Positions 33,243-44,695 of a stretch of 64,000 nt of DNA are shown here, piece by piece. The notes beneath the pieces are model-generated. The model did not search any database. It was not told the origin of the DNA and saw nothing but the letters and a program-made list of their open reading frames with translations. Numbering within the stretch: the first letter of the stretch is position 1; the number at the start of each line of letters is the position of its first letter. The position numbers were made by a program, and so were the translations under genes. Source of the DNA: Lachnocurva sp045579705 (GTDB taxonomy: Bacteria > Bacillota > Clostridia > Lachnospirales > Lachnospiraceae); the NCBI GenBank assembly GCA_045579705.1, contig JAZNMP010000035.1, forward strand, positions 1-64,000. The letters are read 5' to 3'.

Positions 33243-33810
33243 TAAATATTAATCGTTTAAATTTACGTTTGTTCTGATATGCCTGATATACATAAGCTGT
33301 ATTTCTCGCATCGTCGATAGCAGAATGAGGTGTACCCTCGAATTCGATTCCTAAACCGTCCAGTACATAGTCGAGTGCGAGGCATGTTCTGGATTTAAGA
33401 GTTCTATCGACATCGGCCTGTAAATCGAGCCAGTTTCTAAGCATATATTTCAGGTTGATATGATGATATTTTTTTAAAGCTATTTCTTTGCGAAGTACAC
33501 CTATATCACACTTGCTCCAGGAATAGATTACGTAATCTTCTCCACACCAAGCTAGAAAGTCATCCATTACCTCCTCAAAAGACCTCTTATCTTCAAGCAT
33601 TTCATTCGAGATGTGTGTTAAGTCTTCGATGTACTCTGAAACTCTGGAGTATTTAGGTTTGATATATTCATTAAAGCAATCTATTTCCTCGTTATATTCG
33701 TCGAGCATAACCGCACCAATCTGAATCAATTCTTTCTTGCAGATACGTCGTTCTCTAATGAAAGTTTCAAGCACTTCGCAATATTCAAAATCTAATATTA
33801 TCTTGTTCAT
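33223..33810 (-). CDS. DnaQ-like 3'-5' exonuclease
   Basis: A 195-aa single-domain nuclease of the DEDDh group. Exo I is IILDFEYCEV (D and E metal ligands), Exo II lies around YVIYSWSKCDIGVLRKE, and Exo III is PHSAIDDARNTAYVYQA, with the H and D of the H-x4-D signature. Similarity is to KapD/RNase T-like exonucleases rather than to polymerase proofreading subunits; substrate (DNA or RNA) is unknown. ATG at 33810 is preferred: an extended -10 (TGCTATAAT, 33818-33826) ends 7 nt upstream, no ribosome binding site is present, and the transcript may be leaderless. An ATG at 33819 lies inside the -10 box. Confidence 0.82.
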   Translation of the reverse strand: MNKIILDFEYCEVLETFIRERRICKKELIQIGAVMLDEYNEEIDCFNEYIKPKYSRVSEYIEDLTHISNEMLEDKRSFEEVMDDFLAWCGEDYVIYSWSKCDIGVLRKEIALKKYHHINLKYMLRNWLDLQADVDRTLKSRTCLALDYVLDGLGIEFEGTPHSAIDDARNTAYVYQAYQNKRKFKRLIFRKMEAE

Positions 33811-33817
33811 GAGGAAC

Positions 33818-33826
33818 ATTATAGCA
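33818..33826 (-). promoter_or_regulatory. Extended -10 promoter of the exonuclease gene
   Basis: On the minus strand TGCTATAAT makes a textbook extended -10 element. It ends 7 nt before the ATG at 33810, so transcription should start at or next to the start codon. Confidence 0.6.
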
Positions 33827-33867
33827 TGAAATTCGTGATTGAACGAATTATTTATAAGCTTTTTAGA

Positions 33868-35517
33868 TTAATGTCCTCCACCGAAGCCTCCTTTGCCACC
33901 AAAAGTTTCACCCATATTGCCTCGTCCCATGTTGTCTGGAGATCCCATTCCACTTGAAACATTTGAATATGTAATAGCATCCATGTTTACAGAAGTACTG
34001 CTTGAACCAGTCTTTACTGTATAAGTAGAGCCGCTCTTTACTTCAGGTGTGGAGATTACAACCGAGTTGTAGGCTTTGTTTGGAGAGAAAGTCGCAATCT
34101 CGTTTCCGTTTGAATCGATGAGTGTTACCGCATCACTGGTTTGACTTACTCCGACGAGCATAGAGCCCTGTGTAGAATTGGAACTGAAGTTTACAGCCAT
34201 TCCGGATCCGCCAGTTGCTATAACTGTACCACCTGTGATAGTAGCTTCTGTCCCTACATCAAGTGCGCCATTTCCGTTATCGCTAGGGCCGGCTACGTAT
34301 ACAGTTCCACCTGTGACAGTCAAGGTTCCATTTGAATCTAATCCATCTCCTGAAGCATTTACAGTTAGTGTTCCTCCGTTTATGTACACTACAGCAGTGG
34401 AATCTGAAGCGTTTGGATCATCTGTATGTGGTCCATTAGCAAACATGCCTTGAGATTCTTCTGTCGAATCATCATTTCCTGATGCAGCATTTAGGCCGTC
34501 ATCGTTGGATGTGATTTTAATATCTCCTCCGTCGATAGTGATAGTGTTTCCTTCTAAACCTTCATAGCTGCTTTCTATATTAATACTTCCTTCTTTGATG
34601 TATAGGTCTGTGTCGGCGTGAATTCCGTCATCTTTAGCATTTATCGTAAAGCTTCCACCTTCGATATAGATGTATCCTTTCTTTGTGTCATCGGCATTGC
34701 TGGAGTGGAGGGCGTCTTTTTCCGCAGTGAGATTAAGTGTTCCACCGGCTACGCGAATGCTGTCTTTGCCAGAAAGAGCGTGGCTGGCAGCTTCTACATT
34801 TAGAGTTCCGCCGGTGACTTTTAGGTCATCTTTGGACACGATGCCGTGAGCTGCAGACTTGATCGTCAGAGTTCCTTTGCCGTTTAGAGTGATATCATCC
34901 TTTGAAAAAATAACACCGTCTACGTTCGTCTCCCCATCTGCAGTAAATGTGGATGTGTTTTCGAGTGTGTTAGTTGAACCGGACGCTGTTGTAACGAATA
35001 CTTTATCAGCCTGCTTTACATAGAGAGCAGCTGAGGAAGAGTTAGTGATGTTGACATCGTCTAATACGATTTGAACCTTATCAGTAACCTCTGCTTCGAT
35101 TACAATCTGTCCATTTGAGAGTGTTCCCGATAATACGTAAACGCCAGCAGATTTAATAGTTACCGTGTTTGTCGTGTTGTCTATGGATACACTGTTTTTA
35201 GAACCCGATCCAGCGACTTTTGAAACTTTTGATGCGCTGTCTGATAGAGAGATGGATACAGCGTCAGAAGTGTCAGCTTCCTGCTCGAGGTCACGACTGG
35301 AGAACATCGAGCTTAAATCCATGCCGGAAACCTGGTAGCTTAAAGTCTTTGCTGAAGCGTTCGCTGTAGCCACTGTGGATGTAGAACTCTTTGCGGAGGT
35401 CGTGTTTGATGCTGTTTTTGTCGTAGAGCATCCGGATAGGATGAGTGTGCCTGCGAGTATGAATGCAGGTACTATTTTTAAGGATTTACGGTTTGAAAAA
35501 ATATTCTTATAGTTCAT
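33868..35517 (-). CDS. Cthe_2159-like carbohydrate-binding lipoprotein
   Basis: A 549-aa lipoprotein. The signal peptide ends in LAGTLILSGCSTT (lipobox cysteine near residue 30), then an S/T/A-rich linker. The bulk is a right-handed beta-helix-like repeat: short turns such as GVYVLSGTLSNGQIVIEA, GYIYIEGGSFTINAKDDGIH and GNTITIDGGDIKITSNDDGL recur about every 22-25 residues. This is the Cthe_2159 family (calcium-dependent polysaccharide binding). The tail is glycine- and methionine-rich (MGRGNMGETFGGKGG). It is the last gene of the VTC/DUF4956 group and overlaps its neighbour by 11 nt. Role in this group is not known. Confidence 0.8.
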   Translation of the reverse strand: MNYKNIFSNRKSLKIVPAFILAGTLILSGCSTTKTASNTTSAKSSTSTVATANASAKTLSYQVSGMDLSSMFSSRDLEQEADTSDAVSISLSDSASKVSKVAGSGSKNSVSIDNTTNTVTIKSAGVYVLSGTLSNGQIVIEAEVTDKVQIVLDDVNITNSSSAALYVKQADKVFVTTASGSTNTLENTSTFTADGETNVDGVIFSKDDITLNGKGTLTIKSAAHGIVSKDDLKVTGGTLNVEAASHALSGKDSIRVAGGTLNLTAEKDALHSSNADDTKKGYIYIEGGSFTINAKDDGIHADTDLYIKEGSINIESSYEGLEGNTITIDGGDIKITSNDDGLNAASGNDDSTEESQGMFANGPHTDDPNASDSTAVVYINGGTLTVNASGDGLDSNGTLTVTGGTVYVAGPSDNGNGALDVGTEATITGGTVIATGGSGMAVNFSSNSTQGSMLVGVSQTSDAVTLIDSNGNEIATFSPNKAYNSVVISTPEVKSGSTYTVKTGSSSTSVNMDAITYSNVSSGMGSPDNMGRGNMGETFGGKGGFGGGH

Positions 35518-36193
35518 TATAGTTTACCTCCTGTCGGGAAATCATAACTTCGAGGTTACCGTTTCTCTCGCGAAGCGCGTCGAGGAATTCTTTGTCGTTA
35601 GTTGCTGGAAGCATATCAATGGAGTAGACGAGCTTGAAGAGTGCTCCCATATTTGTGCTCTTTACGCTGAGCAATTCGTAATTTGATGTGTATCTGTCTA
35701 GTACATCATTGAAGATGTCACTGTAATCCAGATCCTCTGGAATGGTAATCTTTAGAATTCTAGGTGCATTTCTCTCTGCAGTATTTCCAATTAGATTAAA
35801 GATGGCGAGTAGTGCTGAAAAAATAACTGTAAAGATTACACCATACATCAGATAGCCCATTCCTGTGATGAGACCGGTAGACATGGCCAGGAATATGGTA
35901 GAAATCTCTTTCGCGGTCCCTGGAACTGAACGGAAACGAACTAAGCTAAAGGCTCCGGCGACTGCGATACCTGCACCGAGCTGTCCGTTTACCATGATGA
36001 TTACTACGCTGACGATGGCGGGTAGAAGTGAGATCGTCATGAAGAATGAGTTGGTGTAGCGGCTTTTGAATGAATAAGCAAATGCGATTATAAATCCTAG
36101 TACCAAAGATACAGCTATACAGGTTAAAAATGATGTTAGCTGGAGATTGGTAGTAGCGGTGCTTGTGAAGATATTTGTGAATAAGTTTGACAT
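35507..36193 (-). CDS. DUF4956-family membrane protein
   Basis: A 228-aa protein with about four transmembrane helices in the first ~130 residues (SFLTCIAVSLVLGFIIAFAY; FFMTISLLPAIVSVVIIMV; GIAVAGAFSLVRFRSVPG; IFLAMSTGLITGMGYLMYGV) and a cytoplasmic C-terminal domain. FSLVRFRSVPGTAKEIS is the family signature. It nearly always occurs beside VTC-domain and CotH/Cthe_2159-type genes, as here. The start ATG at 36193 lies within the 3' end of the VTC gene (58-nt overlap) and follows AGGAG. A role in coupling polyphosphate synthesis to the membrane is often supposed but unproven. Confidence 0.85.
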   Translation of the reverse strand: MSNLFTNIFTSTATTNLQLTSFLTCIAVSLVLGFIIAFAYSFKSRYTNSFFMTISLLPAIVSVVIIMVNGQLGAGIAVAGAFSLVRFRSVPGTAKEISTIFLAMSTGLITGMGYLMYGVIFTVIFSALLAIFNLIGNTAERNAPRILKITIPEDLDYSDIFNDVLDRYTSNYELLSVKSTNMGALFKLVYSIDMLPATNDKEFLDALRERNGNLEVMISRQEVNYNEL

Positions 36194-36915
36194 AATGTTT
36201 TCTCCTGTTCTGTGATTCGTGTATAAGCTTCTCTATATTTTGAGTAGGAAGTTTTGTAGATATGGTTCTCTGATAGCAATCTGGCAAACCAGAGAGGCAT
36301 CGCGTTTAGTATCTTTACTTCCATAATGTAGTAGTCGTCCTGAAGTATGGATTCGCCGTCGGCAGCAGAGTTTAGAGAGATATCTGCGGTCTTGAAGCGA
36401 ATATTTCTATCAAAGGTGATTCTGAAATCGTGGTCGTCTTTGTGATAGTAGGCTTGTCTGTCGTAGGTCATCAGTACACGCGGTTTTAAATCGGGATAAC
36501 GTTTCATTGAGTAGTGAATTTCGCGTAAAACCTGTGGATTTGTAATAGTAGAATTACCTTCGGGGGAATAAGCTTCCCCCTCTTCCAAGAGTTTTATTAA
36601 TTCGGGGTAGGGGAGGGATATTCGTCTCTTGGTTGTGGTAGTTCTAAATTTCTTCTTTATTTCAAAGAAGGTTAGTGTGTTATCGTTTGCCCGTCCGTAA
36701 CTTCGGAGTCGAAGTTTCTCTTTGTATAGAGGTTTCTCTAGAGACCGACGAGCCAGGAGAAAATCAGGAGTATCTAGATACAAACTGTAAATAGTACTCT
36801 CTCCATAGTTATCTGGGACGAAGAGACCTTCGAGAGATGCCAGGATTATATCTTTTTTCTCTTTAGAAATCAGAAATTTGATTTCTTCTCGGTTAAATAC
36901 TGTTTGAATACTCAT
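36136..36915 (-). CDS. VTC-domain polyphosphate polymerase
   Basis: A 259-aa member of the CYTH-like superfamily related to the catalytic VTC4 domain that makes polyphosphate from nucleotide triphosphate. Basic and acidic tunnel residues are visible: FNREEIKFLIS, TIYSLYLDTPDFLLARRS, KEKLRLRSYG, LTFFEIKKKFRTTTTKRR, LKPRVLMTYDRQAY, and a final metal-binding IMEVKILNAMPLW. These match the tunnel of beta strands in VTC proteins. ATG at 36915 follows AGGAGG, but that site lies in a 16-bp hairpin (36923-36964), which implies control of expression. It follows a two-component system in the same direction. Confidence 0.85.
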   Translation of the reverse strand: MSIQTVFNREEIKFLISKEKKDIILASLEGLFVPDNYGESTIYSLYLDTPDFLLARRSLEKPLYKEKLRLRSYGRANDNTLTFFEIKKKFRTTTTKRRISLPYPELIKLLEEGEAYSPEGNSTITNPQVLREIHYSMKRYPDLKPRVLMTYDRQAYYHKDDHDFRITFDRNIRFKTADISLNSAADGESILQDDYYIMEVKILNAMPLWFARLLSENHIYKTSYSKYREAYTRITEQEKTLCQTYSQISSQAPLLPISS

Positions 36916-36922
36916 TAGAAAA

Positions 36923-36964
36923 ATCCTCCTATCAGATCGCTGTCATTTGATCTAATAGGAGGAT
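36923..36964 (-). promoter_or_regulatory. Hairpin sequestering the VTC gene's Shine-Dalgarno
   Basis: On the minus strand the segments at 36949-36964 and 36923-36938 pair over 16 positions (one a G-U wobble) with a 10-nt loop. The 3' arm contains the AGGAGG of the VTC gene and is followed by TTTTTC, so the element can act as a translational lock, an intrinsic terminator, or both. Confidence 0.65.
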
Positions 36965-37012
36965 ACTATGTGAACCTTAAAGGAAATTTAAATTTGAAAT
37001 TTTTTTTGCAAA

Positions 37013-38257
37013 CTAGAATTTAATAGTAAATATGATCGATTTATCACCCGGGCTTGATGCTTCTATCGTATAGCCGTGGGCTTGAAGTATCGCATAAACT
37101 ACAGAAAGTCCGATGCCGAAACCACCTGTCTTTGAATTTCTGGATTTATCTCCTCGATAAAATCTGTCGAAGAATTCAGAGTGATCTCCAGGTACGATTT
37201 CTTCACATGAGTTTGCGATAGTGAATATGGGATGTTTTTCTCCGGAGAGACGAATTTCTATCCATCCACCTTCGTTTGTATATTTAATCGCATTATCGAT
37301 GAGAAGTGAGAAGCATCGCCTAATCATCTCTTCATCTGCAAAGACAGAAATGCCGGGAGTAATCTCTGTATCGACATTTAGGTGAGATATCTGCTCTAGT
37401 GATTCGTATGCATCGATAGTGTCTTCTAATGCATAGGATAAATCAAAGTTTGATTTGCTTAACTGTTCTTTGGTGTCCTCATCCATACGACTTAGAAAAA
37501 CGAGTTTTTCTGTAAGTGTATTTAGACGGTCTATCTGGTGTGAGGTGGAACGAGTCCATTCGCTTTCGCCGTTTTCTAAAGTTATGACATCATTATTTGC
37601 TCGGATGATAGCCAGTGGTGTCTTTAATTCATGAGAGGCATCTGTTATAAACTGGCGTTGTTTTTCTGCGCTCTCTAACATAGGTTTAATAACCATACTG
37701 GAGAGGTGATAGATTAGTATGAAAAACAGTAGGATTCCTATTGCGCTGATTCCGAGTGAGGCCCATAGGAATTTGTAAAAAGTGGAAAGGTTTTCAGCAA
37801 TATCTAGAAAGATGTAAGTCTTAGAATCACCTTTGTTTATTACAGCATATTTATAATCTGAAGTGACGCCGGATATGGATTTCTTTCTATATACATTAGT
37901 TGCTATAGATTTTGCATCATCTACGGATATAGCTGCTATTTTGTCTGTGTTAATACTGGTGATTTCTCCAGATTTTGAAAAAGTAGCAGTAAAGTATCTG
38001 GTAGAGAAAGGTTTCTCCATTCCTTCTCTCGGATGCGAAAAAAGAGGATTGTTGTCTGGTGAATCAACTTCCGGCTTTTCTGGGCGCATATCTGGAAATT
38101 CTCCATCATTTGAGACTAGTATCGAAAGAGTCTCATCGGCTTCTTTCATAATTGAAGAATAGTTGATGATATTTATAATCGTAATTAATCCAAAGAGAAC
38201 TAGTACACTGGATAGCAAAGCTATCTTTATAAATTTAGTTCGAATCTTTCTAACCAT
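37013..38257 (-). CDS. Sensor histidine kinase
   Basis: A 414-aa membrane kinase. Two transmembrane helices (residues ~12-32 and ~165-185) bracket a ~130-residue extracellular sensor. The dimerisation box is ITDASHELKTPLAIIRANND with the phosphorylated histidine, followed by an N box (LIDNAIKYTNEGG), and G boxes (FDRFYRGD and TGGFGIGLSVV). It lies 22 nt after its response regulator gene and 97 nt before the VTC gene, on the same strand, suggesting that it helps control polyphosphate-related genes. The extracellular domain is not a recognised sensor. Confidence 0.92.
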   Translation of the reverse strand: MVRKIRTKFIKIALLSSVLVLFGLITIINIINYSSIMKEADETLSILVSNDGEFPDMRPEKPEVDSPDNNPLFSHPREGMEKPFSTRYFTATFSKSGEITSINTDKIAAISVDDAKSIATNVYRKKSISGVTSDYKYAVINKGDSKTYIFLDIAENLSTFYKFLWASLGISAIGILLFFILIYHLSSMVIKPMLESAEKQRQFITDASHELKTPLAIIRANNDVITLENGESEWTRSTSHQIDRLNTLTEKLVFLSRMDEDTKEQLSKSNFDLSYALEDTIDAYESLEQISHLNVDTEITPGISVFADEEMIRRCFSLLIDNAIKYTNEGGWIEIRLSGEKHPIFTIANSCEEIVPGDHSEFFDRFYRGDKSRNSKTGGFGIGLSVVYAILQAHGYTIEASSPGDKSIIFTIKF

Positions 38258-38279
38258 AAACTTACCTTTCTATAGGAAA

Positions 38280-38948
38280 TCATTCTATCAGGGAGTAACC
38301 GACATTTCGGGTGGCTTTGATAGAAACGTGCGAATTTATGTCTTTAAGCTTTTTCCGAAGGTAGGAGATATAAACCCAAACGACGCTCATCTCGGTCTCG
38401 GAATCGAGTCCCCAGATTTTGTCCATGAACTGATCCTGGGAGATTATTTGTTTAGGGTTGGCAATCATCATCTCCAGCATTTGAAATTCTTTGTTTGAAA
38501 GTGCTATAGATTTATCGCCACAAGTAAGAGTAAAATTACTCCTGTTGAGTGTTAAATCGGAAAAGGAAAGCGTCTGACCTTGGACTTCTCCGTTTCGTCT
38601 CGTTATAGAGCGGACTCTGGCGAGAAGTTCCTGCATAGCGAATGGTTTAGTGAGGTAGTCGTCGGCGCCGGAATCGAGTCCTTCGATTTTGTCATTAAGC
38701 TCGCTCTTTGCGGTGAGCATGAGGATAGGCGTAGAATTGCCCTCACTTCTGAGTTTTTTTAAAACTGAGATTCCATCGAGTTTCGGCATCATGATGTCGA
38801 GAATCGCACCGTCGTATTCCTGTGCGCTCAGGTAGTCGTAGGCGTCGAGTCCGTCATAGACTGCGTCCACGGAATAATTCTGGTGTTTTAGAATAGTGAC
38901 GATAGCGTTTGAAAGTTCTACTTCGTCTTCTGCTAATAATAGTCTCAT
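38280..38948 (-). CDS. OmpR-family response regulator
   Basis: A 222-aa regulator with a receiver domain (acidic EDE near residue 8, phospho-acceptor D in GAILDIMMPKLDG, lysine in YLTKPFAMQEL) and a C-terminal winged helix (LSNKEFQMLEMMIANP, then TEMSVVWVYISYLRKKL). It is the first gene of the regulator-kinase pair. AAGGAG precedes the ATG. It is divergent from the phosphatase gene at 39015 with 66 nt between them. Likely targets are its own operon and the downstream VTC/DUF4956/Cthe_2159 genes; this is inferred from order. Confidence 0.93.
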   Translation of the reverse strand: MRLLLAEDEVELSNAIVTILKHQNYSVDAVYDGLDAYDYLSAQEYDGAILDIMMPKLDGISVLKKLRSEGNSTPILMLTAKSELNDKIEGLDSGADDYLTKPFAMQELLARVRSITRRNGEVQGQTLSFSDLTLNRSNFTLTCGDKSIALSNKEFQMLEMMIANPKQIISQDQFMDKIWGLDSETEMSVVWVYISYLRKKLKDINSHVSIKATRNVGYSLIE

Positions 38949-39014
38949 GCTGTTAGCTCCTTTCTGATTTTGATTTTACAGATATTTTGAGATAATGACA
39001 ATGGAGGTTTTTCA

Positions 39015-39656
39015 GTGAATATTTATTTGATGCGCCATGGCGAGACTGATATGAATAATCAGAACAGACTTCAGGGCAGACTGAATACTGAACTGAATGA
39101 GAAGGGAAAAAATGATGCCATAAAGGCAGGGGAGTTCCTGAAAGAACAGGGAATCCGAATAGATGAAGTCTGGGCATCTCCTCTCGAGAGAACTATAGTA
39201 ACAGCTGAGAATGCGAGTGGAATAGTTCGTTCTGATGATAGATTCAAGATGGAAGAGAGAATCATCGAAGTGGATTTCGGTCCATTCGAGGGTAGCACTA
39301 TTTCAGAGGATGAGACGGCTTATACACATACTTTTTTCTCTGATCCTGCGCATTGCGTAGCTCCAGAAGGAGTAGAGTCTTTCGATGAGCTGATGGTTCG
39401 TGCAGAGAACTTCCTCGATAGTTTGTTTGAATATTATATGGAACATAAAGATGAGGATTATAATCTCCTCCTTACATCTCATGGTGGATTTTCACATGCT
39501 GTGATTTGTGATATTTTGAATCTGCCACTGGAAGAGTTCTGGAGTATGCCGGTCCGAAACTGTTCAGTTCACAGATTGGTTCCAGGAGATGAAGAATTCG
39601 TTGATATTGAGGTGACATTTGAGGGCTTCCTTCGCAAAAATATGCGAAAATTTTAA
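39015..39656 (+). CDS. Histidine phosphatase family protein
   Basis: A 213-aa protein of the phosphoglycerate-mutase-like superfamily. The catalytic RHG motif is IYLMRHGETDMNNQNRLQGR at the N-terminus. The second histidine is in LLLTSHGGFSHAV (~residue 155), and the acid is in VDFGPFEGSTIS. Members dephosphorylate small molecules or proteins; this one is not assignable to a specific substrate (CobC-like and GpmB-like proteins share these features). GGAGG precedes the ATG. It is a monocistronic unit between the two-component genes and ftsH. Confidence 0.85.
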   Translation: MNIYLMRHGETDMNNQNRLQGRLNTELNEKGKNDAIKAGEFLKEQGIRIDEVWASPLERTIVTAENASGIVRSDDRFKMEERIIEVDFGPFEGSTISEDETAYTHTFFSDPAHCVAPEGVESFDELMVRAENFLDSLFEYYMEHKDEDYNLLLTSHGGFSHAVICDILNLPLEEFWSMPVRNCSVHRLVPGDEEFVDIEVTFEGFLRKNMRKF

Positions 39657-39737
39657 CGAGGACACAGAATGGTCACAAACCCCTTGAAATAAAGGCTTGG
39701 ATTCACAAAGGTTTTATAAAATATAAATCGAATCCTA

Positions 39738-39766
39738 TTGCTTTTAAATGGGTTGTTACCTATAAT
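39738..39766 (+). promoter_or_regulatory. Promoter of the ftsH operon
   Basis: TTGCTT (39738-39743), 17-nt spacer, TATAAT (39761-39766). No CIRCE-type heat-shock repeat is seen. Confidence 0.65.
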
Positions 39767-39792
39767 AATCTCATTATGTTAGGAGGGCTTAC

Positions 39793-41845
<2,053 letters not shown>

Positions 41846-41859
<14 letters not shown>

Positions 41860-43717
41860 TTTAGAGAAAGAACTTAAACAACTCCCGGATAATCCGGGAG
41901 TTTATATTATGCACGATAAGCATGATGCTATTATCTATATAGGTAAAGCAAAGAGCTTGACTAAGCGTGTGCATCAGTACTTCCAGGCCAGTCATGATGA
42001 AGGAATAAAGAAACAGCAGATGGTAGAGAACATCGCCTGGTTCGAATATATCATCACGGACTCTGAACTTGAAGCACTCGTGCTAGAATGTAATCTGATT
42101 AAAGAACATCGTCCGAAGTACAATACTATGCTTCGCGATGATAAGACATACCCATATATTAAGGTGACTCTGGCGGAACACTACCCTAGAGTCCTCTTTA
42201 CCAGACGCGTGAAAAAGGACGGAAGTAGATACTTTGGTCCTTTTTCCAGTAATACAGCTGTAAAGGAAACGATAGATTTCATACAGAAGTATTACAAGAT
42301 TAGAAACTGTACTCGTCGCTTCCCAGAACAGATTGGTAAGGGGCGTCCGTGTTTGAATTATCACATGAAGCAGTGTGATGGAATCTGTATGGGAGAAGTC
42401 TCTGAAGAAAAATATATGGAGCGCATAAACAGAGTACTCGAATTCTTAAACGGAGATGATAAAGTCGAAATAGAATATCTCACTGCAAAGATGAATGATG
42501 CCTCAACAAACTTTGATTTTGAGGAAGCAGCGAAGTTTAGAGACTTAATTAACTCGATTAGGTTCTGTACTCAGAAGCAGAAGATTACAGATACAGATAT
42601 GGAAGATCAGGATATAGTTGCTTTTGTCTCAGATGGAGTCGATGCCGTTGCGGTAATTTTTTTCATCAGAAACGGTAAGCTGGTTGGCAGGAACCATTTC
42701 TTCCTGAGGCCATCCAGAACCGAAACAGAGGTCGACGAAATTAGAGCTTTCTTGCAGCAGTTCTATTCAGGAACACCGATAATTCCGCACGAAATCTATC
42801 TGCAGGAAGAAATCGAAGATGCGAAAGTATTAGAGGATTGGCTTTCTGAAAAAAGAGGATCGAGAGTCTATCTCAAGTTCCCGAAGAAGGGAAAGAAAAA
42901 GAAGCTTCTGGATCTCGCAAAGAAAAATGCGTTCCTCGTGCTTCAGACCGATAGAGAAAAAGCGCGTAGGGAAGAGGGCAGAACTATAGGAGCGATGAAG
43001 GAAATTTCGGATTTGCTTCATATGGAAGGTTTGTCCAGAATGGAAGCTTACGATATCTCGAATACGAGTGGATTTCAGTCGGTAGGTTCTATGGTAGTAT
43101 TCGAAAGAGGAAAGCCGCTTAGATCGGATTATCGTAAGTTCAAGCTCAGAACGGTAAGTGGTCCAGATGATTACAAATCTATGAGGGAAGTACTAACGAG
43201 ACGTTTTTCGCATGGACTCGAAGAGCGCGAAGAACGTATAGATAAAGGATTAGATCCAAAGGAGGGTTCCTTTACTAGGTTCCCTGATGTTATAATGATG
43301 GACGGTGGTCGCGGGCAGGTAAACATAGCCCTGTCTGTTCTGGCTGAACTAGGGTTAAACATTCCGGTTTGCGGTATGGTCAAAGATGATCATCATAGAA
43401 CCAGAGGTTTGTATTATAATAATGTTGAAATTCCGATAGATAAACATTCAGAGGCTTTTAAGCTGATAACGAGACTTCAGGATGAGGCGCATAGATTTGC
43501 GATAGAATACCATAGATCTCTAAGAGGAAAGCACCAGGTGCATTCCTTCCTGGATGATATCGAAGGAATCGGTCCGACGAGGAGAAAGGCGCTCATGAAG
43601 CATTTCAAATCAGCGGACGCTATAAAGGAAGCTTCTATAGATGAGCTGAAGGAAGTGCCATCTATGAATGAGGCAGCAGCACTAAATGTGTATAATTTTT
43701 TACACAAGCCTGACTAG
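41846..43717 (+). CDS. uvrC: Excinuclease ABC subunit C
   Basis: A 623-aa nuclease that makes both incisions in nucleotide excision repair. The N-terminal GIY-YIG domain begins LPDNPGVYIMHDKHDAIIYI and continues with KSLTKRVHQYF. A UVR motif lies near residues 205-240, followed by the RNase H-like endonuclease domain (YDISNTSGFQSVGSMVVFER; PDVIMMDGGRGQVN) and C-terminal helix-hairpin-helices (DDIEGIGPTRRKALMKHF). The ATG at 41846 is chosen because the family starts about 12 residues before the GIY motif and AGGAAAG lies upstream; it overlaps the ftsH stop. hprK follows after 14 nt. Confidence 0.95.
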
Positions 43718-43731
43718 GGGAGGAAGAAAAT

Positions 43732-44673
43732 ATGAGCGGAGCTAAACTCACATCAATCATTTCTCAGTTGGAACTTACTAACTATACTGAGAAGATGGAT
43801 ATCACAGACAGAATGATTGAAACAAAGGATGTAAATCGCCCAGCTTTACAGTTGAATGGGTTCTATGAGCATTTCGAGAAAGATAGAATCCAGATTATCG
43901 GAAACGTAGAGGTGGCTTATCTGTCACAGAAATCTGAAGACGAGAAGAGAGCCATCTGGGAAAAATTCTTCTCAACAGGTATTCCGGCAGTTGTCTTTGC
44001 CAGAGGTTTTAGACCAAAGGAATATATACTTGAGTTGGCTTACAAATATGAAGTTCCTATTCTGGGAACTGACAATGCTACATCTGCTTTTATGGCAGAA
44101 ATCATCGTATACTTATCAGAAGCACTGGCTCCGATGAAGACAGTTCATGGTGTGCTAGTCGACGTATATGGTGAAGGTTTGCTTATCATCGGTGAGAGTG
44201 GAATCGGTAAATCTGAAGCTGCCCTCGAGTTGGTTCGTAGAGGACATCGTCTCGTAGCGGATGATGTCGTTGAAATTAGAAAACCAAATGAGCATGAGCT
44301 TATTGGTACTGCTCCGGCTACTACTAAGCATCTGATAGAGCTTAGAGGTATCGGAATCATCGACGTAAAGAGCCTATATGGTGTAGAATGTGTCGAGGAA
44401 AAGCAGTCTATAGATCTGGTAATCAGACTTCAGGAATGGAAACAGGAACAGGAGTATGATAGATTAGGACTTACGGATGAATATATGGATATCCTGGGAA
44501 CACAGGTTATTTGTCATTCACTTCCTATTAGACCAGGTAGAAATCTCGCAGTTATCTGTGAGACAGCAGCTGTAAACCATCGTCAGAAGAAGATGGGCTA
44601 TAATGCAGCGCAGGAACTCTACCGTAGGGTCCAAGAAAATATTAAAACAGGCGGACATTACGGAGAAGACTAG
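43732..44673 (+). CDS. hprK: HPr kinase/phosphorylase
   Basis: A 313-aa bifunctional enzyme that phosphorylates and dephosphorylates a serine of HPr-type proteins, controlling carbon catabolite repression. The Walker A loop is LIIGESGIGKSEAALELVRR (~residue 150), followed by HRLVADDVVEIRK, and the HprK signature is LIELRGIGIIDVKSLYG. GGGGAGGAAG precedes the ATG. Its likely partner, an HPr-like protein retaining the regulatory serine, is encoded 5 kb downstream (48751) in the same direction. Confidence 0.96.
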   Translation: MSGAKLTSIISQLELTNYTEKMDITDRMIETKDVNRPALQLNGFYEHFEKDRIQIIGNVEVAYLSQKSEDEKRAIWEKFFSTGIPAVVFARGFRPKEYILELAYKYEVPILGTDNATSAFMAEIIVYLSEALAPMKTVHGVLVDVYGEGLLIIGESGIGKSEAALELVRRGHRLVADDVVEIRKPNEHELIGTAPATTKHLIELRGIGIIDVKSLYGVECVEEKQSIDLVIRLQEWKQEQEYDRLGLTDEYMDILGTQVICHSLPIRPGRNLAVICETAAVNHRQKKMGYNAAQELYRRVQENIKTGGHYGED

Positions 44674-44695
44674 GAAAAGAAAAGGAGTACTACTA

